Assembly (NCBI RefSeq): GCF_004127445.1
Contig: NZ_QEXM01000037.1
Location: 1-64,000 of the forward strand
Length of the DNA stretch: 64,000 bases
Direction of reading: 5' to 3'
Source: Streptomyces alfalfae
GTDB lineage: Bacteria > Actinomycetota > Actinomycetes > Streptomycetales > Streptomycetaceae
Shown: positions 45,353 to 53,526 of the stretch, in pieces
How the letters are laid out: the number at the start of each line of letters is the position of its first letter
How positions within the stretch are numbered: position 1 is the stretch's first letter
Made by a program: the position numbers and the translations under genes
The notes under the pieces: model-generated
Database searches by the model: none
What the model was told of the DNA's origin: nothing
What the model saw: the letters and a program-made list of their open reading frames with translations, nothing else

Positions 45353-46537
45353 TCAGGCGTCTGATCTCGGCGAGGCTGAGGTGGATGAGCTCGGAGGATC
45401 CGTTTCTGCTTTGTGTGTGTCCAGTTGCCGGGCCCGCAGGACGGTCAGGCAGGCGTGGGCGGCCATGGCCAGGGTCATGTGGCGGTGCCAGCCGTCGTAG
45501 CGGCGGACCTGGTACTCATCCAGGCCGCACTCGCCCTTCGCGGTCTGGAAGCACTCCTCAATGGCCCAGCGGCTGCCCGCGACGCGGATCAGTTCGTCCA
45601 GCGTGGTGCCTGCCGGGCAGTAGGCGATGTAGTAAGAGATCTCCTCGGGCCGGCGAACGCTTCGGCGGGCGATGACCCAGTGTTGCCGGTCGGGCCGGTG
45701 CCAGGGGCGGACCTCCACTCGGGCCCAGTCGTAGACCCGTGGGCCATGGGCCCCGTTGCCGCAGGAACGGCGCTTCCACTTCTGTCTGGGCAGGCCGGGG
45801 AAAAGATCGTGGACGGGGTGGTCGATGGACCAGCGGGTGACGACGGTGTCGTGCCGGGTGGTGGCCATGACATGGAAGACGTCGGCTTGTTCCAGCTCGA
45901 AGCGCCAGCCCTTGCTGTAGCCGTAGGCGGCATCGGCCGTCACCCATCTGAACGGGATCCTGTCGTGGATCGCCCGGCGGACCATCGCTTTGGCCATGGC
46001 TACCTTCGTCTCGAAGGCGACAGTGTCCTTGATGCCAGCTTGTCGGCACCTTTCCCGGTCGTCGGTCCAGGAGGTGGGCAGATACAAACGGCGGTCGATC
46101 AACGTGCGTCCGCGGCTGCCGGCGTAGGCGAGGAACACGCCGATCTGACTGTTCTCGGTGCGACCGGCGGTGCCGGAGTATTGACGTTGCACCCCGGCCG
46201 AGCGGATGCCCTTCTTGAGGAATCCGGTGTCATCGATGATCAGGACGGCATCCCGGTCTCCGAGGTGCTCAACGACGTAGTCGCGCACGTCGTCAAGGAC
46301 TTCGTCGGCGTCCCACTCGATCCGGTTCAGCAGCCGGTGGATCCGGTCAGGGCCCGCGTGCCCGGCTTCTTCCGCGAGTGTCCAGCCGTTCTTCCGCTCC
46401 AGCGGAGCGATCAGCCCCCGCATATAGGCAAGCGCCGACTGCCGCGGCTCTTCCCTGTTGAACCGGTGCACGAACCGCTCGTGCACCGCACCCAGTTCCC
46501 CGGCCCACAACGTGACATCAGCAAACTCCCCGCCCAT
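45353..46537 (-). CDS. IS701-family DDE transposase
   Basis: 394 residues from the ATG at 46537 (MGGEFADVTLWAGELGAVHERF); a GTG at 46564 would add nine residues without a Shine-Dalgarno sequence. The DDE endonuclease residues are apparent: the first Asp in VLIIDDTGFLKKG, the second in FRWVTADAAYGYSKGW, and the Glu in SRWAIEECFQTAKGECGLDEYQVRRYDGWHRH. The frame is intact from end to end, so the element may still be active. Confidence 0.92.
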   Translation of the reverse strand: MGGEFADVTLWAGELGAVHERFVHRFNREEPRQSALAYMRGLIAPLERKNGWTLAEEAGHAGPDRIHRLLNRIEWDADEVLDDVRDYVVEHLGDRDAVLIIDDTGFLKKGIRSAGVQRQYSGTAGRTENSQIGVFLAYAGSRGRTLIDRRLYLPTSWTDDRERCRQAGIKDTVAFETKVAMAKAMVRRAIHDRIPFRWVTADAAYGYSKGWRFELEQADVFHVMATTRHDTVVTRWSIDHPVHDLFPGLPRQKWKRRSCGNGAHGPRVYDWARVEVRPWHRPDRQHWVIARRSVRRPEEISYYIAYCPAGTTLDELIRVAGSRWAIEECFQTAKGECGLDEYQVRRYDGWHRHMTLAMAAHACLTVLRARQLDTHKAETDPPSSSTSASPRSDA

Positions 46538-46573
46538 AACCACATAAACGACCAAGCTGGCCACCAGTCACGC

Positions 46574-46593
46574 CAAAGACCGTTGCAGTACTA
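46574..46593 (-). repeat. Right terminal inverted repeat of the IS701-family element
   Basis: CAAAGACCGTTGCAGTACTA on the plus strand, the exact reverse complement of 45187-45206. The transposase start lies about 35 bp inside this end. Confidence 0.95.
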
Positions 46594-46594
46594 A

Positions 46595-46980
46595 GAAGCG
46601 ATCGACCCGCTACGTATTGGGGAAGGCTGCTACCGCCAGGGCGACGGGCAGGTCGCCGCCAAGCCCTGCTCAGGAAGGCCCTCGAACGCAGCAGCGCGGC
46701 GGCCATAGCGAAATTCGCGTGGCACGGGCGCGAGAGGCTCGGCCTGCTGCGGGTGAAAGAGGACGTGATCGTGCTGCACGCCCTCAGCACGGCGACGAAG
46801 TCCGCTCCTCCGAGACGATCGCCCCAACGCCCATGGAACTGACCGACGATGGGACCGAGCGGGCCATCCTGCTCATCGACTCCATGACGGTCGACGACGT
46901 CGTCGGCCAGGAGTGGGCTACCGACCGGTACGCCGCGGCCTTGGAGGAGGTTATCCACGCCATGGCTGACGGCTACTCGT
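46595..46980 (+). pseudogene. ku: Truncated, frameshifted ku (NHEJ DNA-end-binding) remnant
   Basis: Three short stretches in successive frames read as the middle and C-terminal part of a bacterial Ku protein: AIDPLRIGEGCYRQGDGQVA (from 46598), then ALLRKALERSS and AIAKFAWHGRERLGLLRVKE (from about 46663), then DEVRSSETIAPTPMELTDDG and DSMTVDDVVGQEWATDRYAA (from about 46790). The motif AKFAWHGRERLGLLRV is highly characteristic of Ku. Two frameshifts, one near 46668 and one near 46785, break it, and its N-terminal half is missing exactly at the IS right end. The downstream sequence runs into an integrase relic. It cannot make functional Ku. Confidence 0.85.
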
Positions 46981-47719
46981 CGACACCGACGACCCGCGGC
47001 GCCGCGGTCTCACGCAAGCTGGACGGCACGGCAGCTGCGACCAAGACAGCGCGGCGCAAGCAGGCTGCTTTCGGCGAAATGCTCAACACTGCAGTCGAGA
47101 AGGGGTACTTCGCGGAGAACCCGCTCAACGGGCTCAGATGGAAGGCTCCGGCGGTCGACGAGGAGGTGAACCCGGCCGCCGTTCCCAATCCTGCCCAGGT
47201 CGTCCGGCTGCTTGCGGCGGTGGCTCAGCAGCGTGGCCGCGGTCCTCACCTGGAGGCGTTCTTCGGTTGCATGTACTACGTGGCCATGCGGTCGGCGGAG
47301 GTCATCCACCTCCGGCTCGAACAGTGCCAACTGCCCGAACCACGCACTCAAGCGCCGCGCGACCACCGCCACCCGGCCTGTGCCCATCCCGCCGCAGCGT
47401 ATGCATCCTCCGGGCTCACATACGTGACGTGGGCGCGGGCGCGCAAGTACGTCCTGACCCGCTACGTCCTGACCCGCACGGAACTTGCCTCGGGTCTGGC
47501 CAAGCGGCCCTACGATCTTCGGCACGCCGGGATTTCGTTCTGGCTGTACTCCGGTGTGGACCCTGCCGAATGGCTCGCCGTGCGGGCCAGAGCATCGAGG
47601 TCCTCTTTCGCCACTACGCCAAGTTCCTGGACGGCGTCCGAGAGCAGGCCAACCGCCTCATCGAGCAGTCGATGAAGGAGTGGGATCACGTCAGTCAGGG
47701 CACGGTGCCTGGGCCGTGA
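46981..47719 (+). pseudogene. Decayed tyrosine recombinase (phage-type integrase) remnant
   Basis: Integrase segments are recognisable but spread over three frames: RRKQAAFGEMLNTAVEKGYF with AENPLNGLRW (core-binding region), FFGCMYYVAMRSAEVIHLRL (Arg box), ATRPVPIPP and LRAHI in other frames, RPYDLRHAGISFWLYSGVDP (HxxR box), then after a +1 shift near 47570 ARRAGQSIEVLFRHYAKFLD with the catalytic Tyr. The middle is shortened, and a small duplication encodes KYVLTRYVLTR. It is a relic of an integrated element and fuses in frame with the ku remnant upstream. No att site could be identified. Confidence 0.85.
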
Positions 47720-47833
47720 GCCGGGGTTTGGTCCGCCACTGGTCCGGAACAGCTGGTCAGGAGTGGGATAACGGCGGGAGGAACTGGGAGTTACCGTGTA
47801 AACCGGGCTTTGCTCTGAGTGGGCCGAGCGCAA

Positions 47834-47867
47834 GGTGCCTGACGGGCAAAAGTGCAGGTCAGGCACC
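47834..47867 (-). terminator. Hairpin terminator downstream of the aldehyde dehydrogenase gene
   Basis: Inverted repeat GGTGCCTGAC (47834-47843) and GTCAGGCACC (47858-47867), perfect 10-bp arms with a 14-nt loop. It lies 13 bp beyond the aldehyde dehydrogenase stop on the minus strand and also follows the integrase relic on the plus strand, with a short T-rich stretch after it. Confidence 0.72.
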
Positions 47868-47880
47868 CTTTCTCGTGCTC

Positions 47881-49404
47881 CTAGAAGAAGCCCAGCTTCT
47901 TCGGCGAGTACGACACCAAGAGGTTTTTCGTCTGCTGGTAGTGCTCCAGCATCATCTTGTGCGTTTCGCGTCCGATGCCCGACTGCTTGTAACCGCCGAA
48001 CGCCGCGTGCGCGGGATACGCGTGGTAGCAGTTCGTCCAGACGCGACCCGCCTGGATCGCCCGCCCTGCCCGGTAGGCGGTGTTCATGTCACGTGTCCAC
48101 ACTCCGGCGCCCAGGCCGTAGAGCGTGTCGTTCGCGATCTTGATGGCGTCGTCGAAGTCGTTGAACGACGCGACCGAGACGACCGGTCCGAAGATCTCCT
48201 CCTGGAAGATCCGCATGCGGTTGTCGCCCTCGAAAATGGTGGGCTGAACATAGTAGCCGCCCGCCAATTCGCCGTCGTAGTCGATCCGCTGTCCGCCCGT
48301 GAGGACCTTGGCGCCTTCCTGCTGCCCGATGTCCAGATAGGAGAGGATCTTCTCCAACTGGTCGTTGGAGGCCTGGGCGCCGATCATCGTGTCGGTGTCG
48401 AGCGGATGCCCGGCCTTGATCTGCTCGGTCCTGGCGACCGCCGCCTCCAGGAACTCGCTGTACTGCCCGCGCTGGACGAGCGCCCGTGACGGACAGGTGC
48501 AGACCTCACCCTGGTTGAGGGCGAACATCGTGAAGCCCTCCAGCGCCTTGTCCCTGAAGTCGTCGTCCGCCGCCCACACGTCGTCGAAGAAGATGTTCGG
48601 CGACTTGCCGCCGAGCTCCAACGTGACGGGCTTGATGTTCTCCGAGGCGTACTGCATGATCAACCGCCCCGTGGTCGTCTCCCCCGTGAACGCCACCTTG
48701 GCGACGCGCGGACTGGAGGCCAGCGGCTTGCCCGCCTCGACCCCGAACCCGTTGACGATGTTGACGACCCCCGGCGGCAGCAGATCGGCGACGAGACTCA
48801 TCCAGTAGTGGATGGAGGCCGGTGTCTGCTCCGCGGGCTTGAGGACGACGGCGTTCCCCGCGGCCAAGGCAGGTGCCAGCTTCCATGTCGCCATGAGGAT
48901 CGGGAAGTTCCACGGAATGATCTGCGCGACGACGCCGAGCGGCTCGTGGAAGTGGTACGCGATGGTGTCCTCGTCGATTTCGCTCAGCGTCCCCTCCTGC
49001 GCGCGGAGGACCCCGGCGAAGTAGCGGAAGTGGTCGATGGCGAGCGGGATGTCGGCCGCCAGCGTCTCCCGGACCGGCTTGCCGTTCTCCCAGCTCTCGG
49101 CGACGGCGAGCTGTTCGAGATTGGCCTCCATCCGGTCGGCGATCTTGCGCAGGACGTCTGACCGCTCGGTCGTGGAGGCTCGTCCCCAGGCGGGCGCCGC
49201 CGCGTGCGCCGCGTCGAGGGCCCGCTCGACGTCCTCCGCAGTGCCCCGGGCGATCTCGGTGAACGGCTGCCCGTTGACCGGGCTCGGGTTCTCGAAGTAC
49301 TGGCCGCGTGCGGGCGCCACGTACTCGCCGCCGATGAAGTGGTCATAGCGGGACTGGTAGGAGACGATCGCACCCTCGGCACCGGGCGCTGCGTAACGGG
49401 TCAT
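47881..49404 (-). CDS. NAD(P)-dependent aldehyde dehydrogenase (ExaC/AldB-like)
   Basis: 507 residues from the ATG at 49404, with GGGAGG upstream; a longer reading to 49536 is Arg-rich and unlikely. ALDH signatures are complete: IPWNFPILMATWKLAPALAA, the active-site Glu in VTLELGGKSPNIFF and the catalytic Cys in NQGEVCTCPSRALV. The double-Cys CTCPSR and the YDHFIGGEYV N-terminus resemble the acetaldehyde/short-chain dehydrogenases of the ExaC/AldB group. It is cytoplasmic and oxidises aldehydes to acids. A GAF-domain regulator gene lies upstream on the same strand and is likely its controller. Confidence 0.92.
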   Translation of the reverse strand: MTRYAAPGAEGAIVSYQSRYDHFIGGEYVAPARGQYFENPSPVNGQPFTEIARGTAEDVERALDAAHAAAPAWGRASTTERSDVLRKIADRMEANLEQLAVAESWENGKPVRETLAADIPLAIDHFRYFAGVLRAQEGTLSEIDEDTIAYHFHEPLGVVAQIIPWNFPILMATWKLAPALAAGNAVVLKPAEQTPASIHYWMSLVADLLPPGVVNIVNGFGVEAGKPLASSPRVAKVAFTGETTTGRLIMQYASENIKPVTLELGGKSPNIFFDDVWAADDDFRDKALEGFTMFALNQGEVCTCPSRALVQRGQYSEFLEAAVARTEQIKAGHPLDTDTMIGAQASNDQLEKILSYLDIGQQEGAKVLTGGQRIDYDGELAGGYYVQPTIFEGDNRMRIFQEEIFGPVVSVASFNDFDDAIKIANDTLYGLGAGVWTRDMNTAYRAGRAIQAGRVWTNCYHAYPAHAAFGGYKQSGIGRETHKMMLEHYQQTKNLLVSYSPKKLGFF

Positions 49405-49569
49405 CTTGGCTTGCCTCCCGAGGAACGCCGCCCGCCATCGGGCAGCTCGCGCTGGGAGGCTAGGCGCACGAAGGTTGCGCCGACGTTGCAGCACGGGCAG
49501 GCGGATACACGACGCCCCGGCTCCGTCGTACGCCACGAGCGCTCGCCCCCAGCGGATCGCTAGATGTGT

Positions 49570-49665
49570 CAGGCAAGGAGGAGAAGGGGCAGGGGCAGGG
49601 GACGAGAGAGCGGGAGAGAGGGGAGGGGGGCAGGTAGGAGGGGGGAGGGAGAGAGGGAGGGAGCC
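49570..49665 (+). repeat. Almost pure purine tract upstream of the aldehyde dehydrogenase gene
   Basis: About 95 bp of the plus strand are nearly all A/G (gga, gag and ggg runs, few pyrimidines). The tract lies in the 297-bp gap between the regulator stop and the dehydrogenase start. It contains no gene; on the minus strand it would be a C/T-rich leader. It may reflect slippage or a structured promoter region. Confidence 0.85.
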
Positions 49666-49701
49666 CGCGATCCCGGCCCGTGGGGATGAAGTGACGGGCG
49701 G

Positions 49702-50964
49702 TCAGCCTTGCGCGGACGAGTCCAACTCGGCGTCCAGCGCACGGAGTCGGACCAGAACCGACGGTGTCGGACGCAGTGCCGCCAGGGCCCGCCACACGCC
49801 CAGATCATCCTCGCCCCACGGTGTACGCACCCACTCCGCCAGCAGATCAGGGTCGCCGCGGTCAACGAGCGCGGCCCGAAGCTGCTCGGCGAGCCTGCGC
49901 CGCAGCCTGACCAGCGCCGGTGCCTGCGACTGCGGCAGCAACGGCCCGGCATACGCGGCCACCGCCGCCGTCACCGCACCCGTCCCCAGGCGACGCTCGA
50001 CCGTGTCGGCGTCACACTCGACCGGCACCGCCAGCCGATACGGACGTGACCGCAGTAGGTCCGCCCCGAGCACCCGCCGCAGCCGTGCCATCTCCGCCCG
50101 CAACGTCACCTGCGGCACCGATTCGTCCTCGTACAGCGCGTACAGCAGTTCGTCCGCGCTCAGCCCCTCCGGGTGGCGGGCGAGCAGTACGACGATCTCG
50201 CTGTGCCTGCGGCTGAGGCGGACCTTGCGCCCACCCGCCAGGAGCAGAGCCTCGTCCCGCCCCAGCGCGGTGAGTACCAGGGCTGCCCCGGTGCGCACCG
50301 GCGGTGCCAGCAGGGCGAGCTGCGACTCCGCGGCCCTGGCGACGGCCTGCACGAAGGCGAGACTGTGCGGGTGCGCCAATCCGTCACCTCCGGTGATGTC
50401 GACCGCCCCGATCAGCCGCCCGGTACGCGGATCATGCACCGGAGCCGCCGCGCACGTCCACGGCTGCACCGTCCGCATGAAGTGCTCCGCGGCGAACACC
50501 TGAACCGGCCGCCCCACGGCCACCGCCGTGCCCGGCGCGTTGGTCCCCACGTCCGCCTCCGCCCACCGGGCACCCGGTACGAAGTTCATCCCCCCTGCCC
50601 GCCGCCGCGTCACCGGATGCCCCTCGACCCACAACAGCCTGCCCTGGGCATCACAGACGGCCAGCAGATGCTCCCCGTCCGCCGCGAAGGTCCCCATCAA
50701 CTCCCGGAACAGCGGCATCACCCTCGCCAACGGATGCTCGGCCCGGTACGCGCCGAGGTCCCCGTCCGTAAGCTCCACCGCCGCCCCCGCACCCTCCGGA
50801 CTGACCCGGGCCCGCGCCGACCTGCGCCAGGAGTCGGCCACGACGGAACGCACCGGCCGGACCACCGTCCCGCCCGCGGTGAACCTCTCGTGCGCCTGAC
50901 GCAGCATCCGCACCCGCTCGGCGGGGTCGGCGCCCGGAGCCAAGGCCACCCATGGATCGGTCAA
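49702..50964 (-). CDS. GAF-domain transcriptional regulator (AcoR-like N-terminus, winged-helix C-terminal part)
   Basis: 420 residues from the TTG at 50964, which has GGGAGG 5-6 nt upstream; an ATG at 51081 is an alternative. The N-terminal part matches acetoin-regulator-like sequences (RMLRQAHERFTAGG, RPVRSVVADSWRRSA) followed by a GAF domain (about 105-235; NFVPGARWAEADVGTNAPGT). The C-terminal part looks like a winged helix of the OmpR/BTAD kind (RKVRLSRRHSEIVVLLARHPEGLSADELLYALYEDESVPQVTLRAEMARLRRVLG). No AAA+ sigma-54 module or Fis helix is present. Genes of this kind often neighbour aldehyde dehydrogenases, so I infer it controls the 47881-49404 gene in response to an aldehyde or alcohol. 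Confidence 0.78.
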   Translation of the reverse strand: MTDPWVALAPGADPAERVRMLRQAHERFTAGGTVVRPVRSVVADSWRRSARARVSPEGAGAAVELTDGDLGAYRAEHPLARVMPLFRELMGTFAADGEHLLAVCDAQGRLLWVEGHPVTRRRAGGMNFVPGARWAEADVGTNAPGTAVAVGRPVQVFAAEHFMRTVQPWTCAAAPVHDPRTGRLIGAVDITGGDGLAHPHSLAFVQAVARAAESQLALLAPPVRTGAALVLTALGRDEALLLAGGRKVRLSRRHSEIVVLLARHPEGLSADELLYALYEDESVPQVTLRAEMARLRRVLGADLLRSRPYRLAVPVECDADTVERRLGTGAVTAAVAAYAGPLLPQSQAPALVRLRRRLAEQLRAALVDRGDPDLLAEWVRTPWGEDDLGVWRALAALRPTPSVLVRLRALDAELDSSAQG

Positions 50965-51087
50965 AGCGGCCTCCCGGAACGGCGATGCGGTGGTGCCATC
51001 GTCGCCCCGGGAACGGGAGCCGACAAGCGTGCCGCACGGAACAGATCTCTCAGCCTCAGCCTCCAGGTCCGGTGGGGCCAAGTCGTC

Positions 51088-51708
51088 TCAGGCGGAGTTG
51101 ACGAGGCGGATGTAGCGCGACCAGTCCCAGTTCGGGCCGGGGTCCGTATGGTCGGACCCGGGCACTTGATGGTGCCCGAGGATGTGCTCGCGGTCCCTCG
51201 GGATGCCGTACTTCGCGCAGATGGCGGCGGTCAGTGCGGCTGACCGCTCATACATGGCGTTGGTGAAGTACTCCGGTTTGTCGACCCACCCTTCGTGCTC
51301 GATGCCGATACTGCGTGTGTTGTAGGACCAGTTCCCCGCGTGCCAGCCGACATTGCGGTTGCGGACGCACTGGGCGATGTGACCGTCCTTCGAGCGCACC
51401 ACGTAGTGGGCCGAGACCTGTTTCGCCGGGTTCTGGAAGATGGCCAGTGTGTCCGCGTACGTCTCCTGGGTGACGTGAATGATCACGTAGTCGATGGCGT
51501 AGGTGCTGGGGCGGTTGGCGGCGGTGTAGTTGGAGGTACTGGCCGGCACCCACTCGGCCCCCGGATAGTCGACCGCCCGGGAGCCGGCGGTACCGCGTGA
51601 GCCGGCTAGCGCGTGTGAGGAGGAGGACAGGAATGCCGCCGGCACAGCGGTCGCGACCGCGCCCTGCAACAGCCGGCGCCTGCTCGGGAACTGTCTTGCT
51701 CGATCCAT
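51088..51708 (-). CDS. Secreted N-acetylmuramoyl-L-alanine amidase (amidase_2), probable Tat substrate
   Basis: 206 residues from the ATG at 51708, preceded by GAGAGG. The signal sequence starts with consecutive arginines (SRRRLLQGAVATAVPAAFLS) and ends near SHALA, suggesting Tat export. The catalytic domain has zinc-ligand motifs: YVIIHVTQ, then GIEHEGW and LGHHQVPGSDHTDPGPNW. It would cleave the amide between MurNAc and L-Ala in peptidoglycan. It is not obviously in an operon. Confidence 0.92.
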   Translation of the reverse strand: MDRARQFPSRRRLLQGAVATAVPAAFLSSSSHALAGSRGTAGSRAVDYPGAEWVPASTSNYTAANRPSTYAIDYVIIHVTQETYADTLAIFQNPAKQVSAHYVVRSKDGHIAQCVRNRNVGWHAGNWSYNTRSIGIEHEGWVDKPEYFTNAMYERSAALTAAICAKYGIPRDREHILGHHQVPGSDHTDPGPNWDWSRYIRLVNSA

Positions 51709-52140
51709 GACTGAACTGCCTCTCGGTGGGGGGGAACGGCTGAACTGCGCTGCTCGTGAGAGGGCTGCTCGACTCACTGCCGCGAGGACCCGGAACCCGA
51801 GGGACCCGGGGGACCCGAGAACCCGAGGGATCTGAGAGATCCGAGGAGCGGGACCGAAGGCCCAGGGCGCTGCTCGCGACGGCTGCGAGGGCCGGGAGGA
51901 AAGGTCACGTAGATCGTTTGTTCGTGATGACCGTAAACCGTGCGGGCCGTCAGCCCATGTAGGTCACCGGCTCGTGTTGTGCAGAGGTGCCTCCGATCTC
52001 AGTGCTGCAAGGGACAGCGGCCGCTTGGCGGGTCATGGGACGGGGCCAGGGGGCGGGCCACGCCATGGGGGCCGTGGGGTGGCGGGCCACTCTCCCGGCG
52101 GGGTGTGAGGCTCCTGGCCCCGCGCCTTCTGGGCGCCGCC
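51709..52140. other. Intergenic region with short gaccc/gag direct repeats
   Basis: 432 bp without a credible gene. At 51782-51870 an imperfect direct-repeat tract of gacccgag and gatccgag units occurs in the upstream region of the amidase gene. I see no clear promoter elements. Confidence 0.6.
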
Positions 52141-53160
52141 TCACTTCCCGGGAGGGAGCGAGGCGGCCACCTCGCGTAGGTGAGCATGCAGACCCCGGTG
52201 CGTCTCACGCGCCGGCAGCCACTCCTTGCGGAGCTTCGCCACGCACGTGTAGTTGGTGTCGCATACGTTGGCGAGCGGCGACTCCACCGTCTGCGTCGCG
52301 AACTGGTAGGCGTCCAGTTCGCTGAAGCCGTAGTCACGCACTAGCCACTGCACCAGGTCGAGCTGCGATATGCGGAAAGCGTCCTCCAGCGGACGTGCCG
52401 AGCCAGTGGACATGATGTGCGTGTCGGACTCCAGGCGCGGCCAAGGAGTGGCCACTCCCTTCAGGAGCTCGACGATCACCATCGTGTTCATGGCGCACTC
52501 GACGGCCACCCCACACGTTTCCCCCTCGCCCTGCCGCGCGTGCCCATCGCCCAGACTCACCAGGGCTCCCTCGACATTCACCCCGAGGTAACAGGTGACG
52601 CCGGCTCGCATCTCGGGCGTGTCCATGTTCCCGCCGTGGGCGTCGGGCACCAGTGCCGAGCGCACCTCCAGATTGGCCGGGGCGACACCGACCGTGCCGT
52701 GCATGGGGTCCATGGGCAGGTCCTTCTCGAAATCACCGTCGCGCGCGGTGAAACGAGCAGTGCGCCTCGCCCGGTCGAGCTGCCAGATCCACACGGCTTC
52801 GGGCAGGGGAGGCTGGAGCGAGGCGGTGGAGTGCGTGGATGTGAGGGCGCCGAACAGCGGGACCGTCGTGGACGCAGCCCAGTCGCGTGCGGGCTCGATG
52901 GAGACGAAGTGCACGGCGACGGTGTCACCGGGCTCCGCCCCTTCGACATAGAAGGGGCCGGTCTGCGGATTGAGGAACGGAAACTCGCAGACCTCGGAGA
53001 CCAGGTCCTTCTCCGACCGCACGTTCCCGGCGAAACAGTCCTCTGTGAACAGGTCGAGGGCCGTGCCCGGCGAGACGCGCGCTATGGGCGGTGCACCACC
53101 GAACGTCCAGGCGTACTCGCCGGGCGCGGGCCGCACGGTCACAATCCTGGGGTCGCTCAT
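52141..53160 (-). CDS. Acetamidase/formamidase (FmdA/AmdA) family protein
   Basis: 339 residues, ATG start (MSDPRIVTVRPAPGEYAWTF). The sequence follows the FmdA_AmdA fold: GPFYVEGAEPGDTVAVHFVS, PMHGTVGVAP, HGGNMDTPEMRAGVTCYLGV and GDGHARQGEGETCGVAVECAM, with conserved His and acidic residues for metal binding. Family members hydrolyse formamide or short-chain amides to ammonia and the acid, in the cytoplasm. The actual substrate is not determined by sequence. It has no obvious operon partners. Confidence 0.9.
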   Translation of the reverse strand: MSDPRIVTVRPAPGEYAWTFGGAPPIARVSPGTALDLFTEDCFAGNVRSEKDLVSEVCEFPFLNPQTGPFYVEGAEPGDTVAVHFVSIEPARDWAASTTVPLFGALTSTHSTASLQPPLPEAVWIWQLDRARRTARFTARDGDFEKDLPMDPMHGTVGVAPANLEVRSALVPDAHGGNMDTPEMRAGVTCYLGVNVEGALVSLGDGHARQGEGETCGVAVECAMNTMVIVELLKGVATPWPRLESDTHIMSTGSARPLEDAFRISQLDLVQWLVRDYGFSELDAYQFATQTVESPLANVCDTNYTCVAKLRKEWLPARETHRGLHAHLREVAASLPPGK

Positions 53161-53526
53161 CGCTGCACTGCTCCACTCTGGCCGGACGGGCCGTCGAACG
53201 GTCGTGGACCAGTACGGGATCGCCAGTGGCGGAACGGTGCGGTAAGACCCTGTGACAGGACGTCACACGGCCCGGCGGCGCCACGGCACGGCGCCGAGTT
53301 GCTCTCTCCCGACATGTGGAAAATCCCCCGATCCGCGAGGCACCCGTGCCGCCAATGCGGTGGCGCCTCGCGTGAATCACGTTACGGCGCTCGCTGGTTG
53401 AGGCGGAAGAGCGGAGCCCACATCTGTGGGTGGCCGCGTGATTGTGGATATCTCGGCCACTCGTACGGGGGTATGGGGCGGTTGATGGGTCTGTTTCCGC
53501 GTCGGCAGGATCACGCCTCCGCGCGT
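53161..53526. other. Intergenic region between acetamidase and ROK regulator
   Basis: 366 bp without a gene. It contains a small palindrome, CCCACA-tc-TGTGGG (53417-53430). No terminator of convincing length was seen. Confidence 0.5.

Larger units (their letters stand above)
45187..46593 (-). mobile_element. IS701-family insertion sequence
   Basis: About 1.4 kb bounded by perfect 20-bp terminal inverted repeats and encoding one DDE transposase. The tetranucleotides at the outer ends, CTAG (45186-45189) on the left and CTAA (46591-46594) on the right, each fit the YTAR target pattern known for IS701 but are not identical. The right flank is a truncated ku gene and the left flank carries no ku sequence, so one side was deleted or rearranged during or after insertion. 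The 146 bp between left end and transposase stop hold no gene. Confidence 0.88.

Noticed and set aside
46617..47675. Single 352-residue hypothetical protein
   Set aside because: Its segments match Ku and tyrosine recombinase in different frames, so it is a chimera of two pseudogenes rather than one gene.
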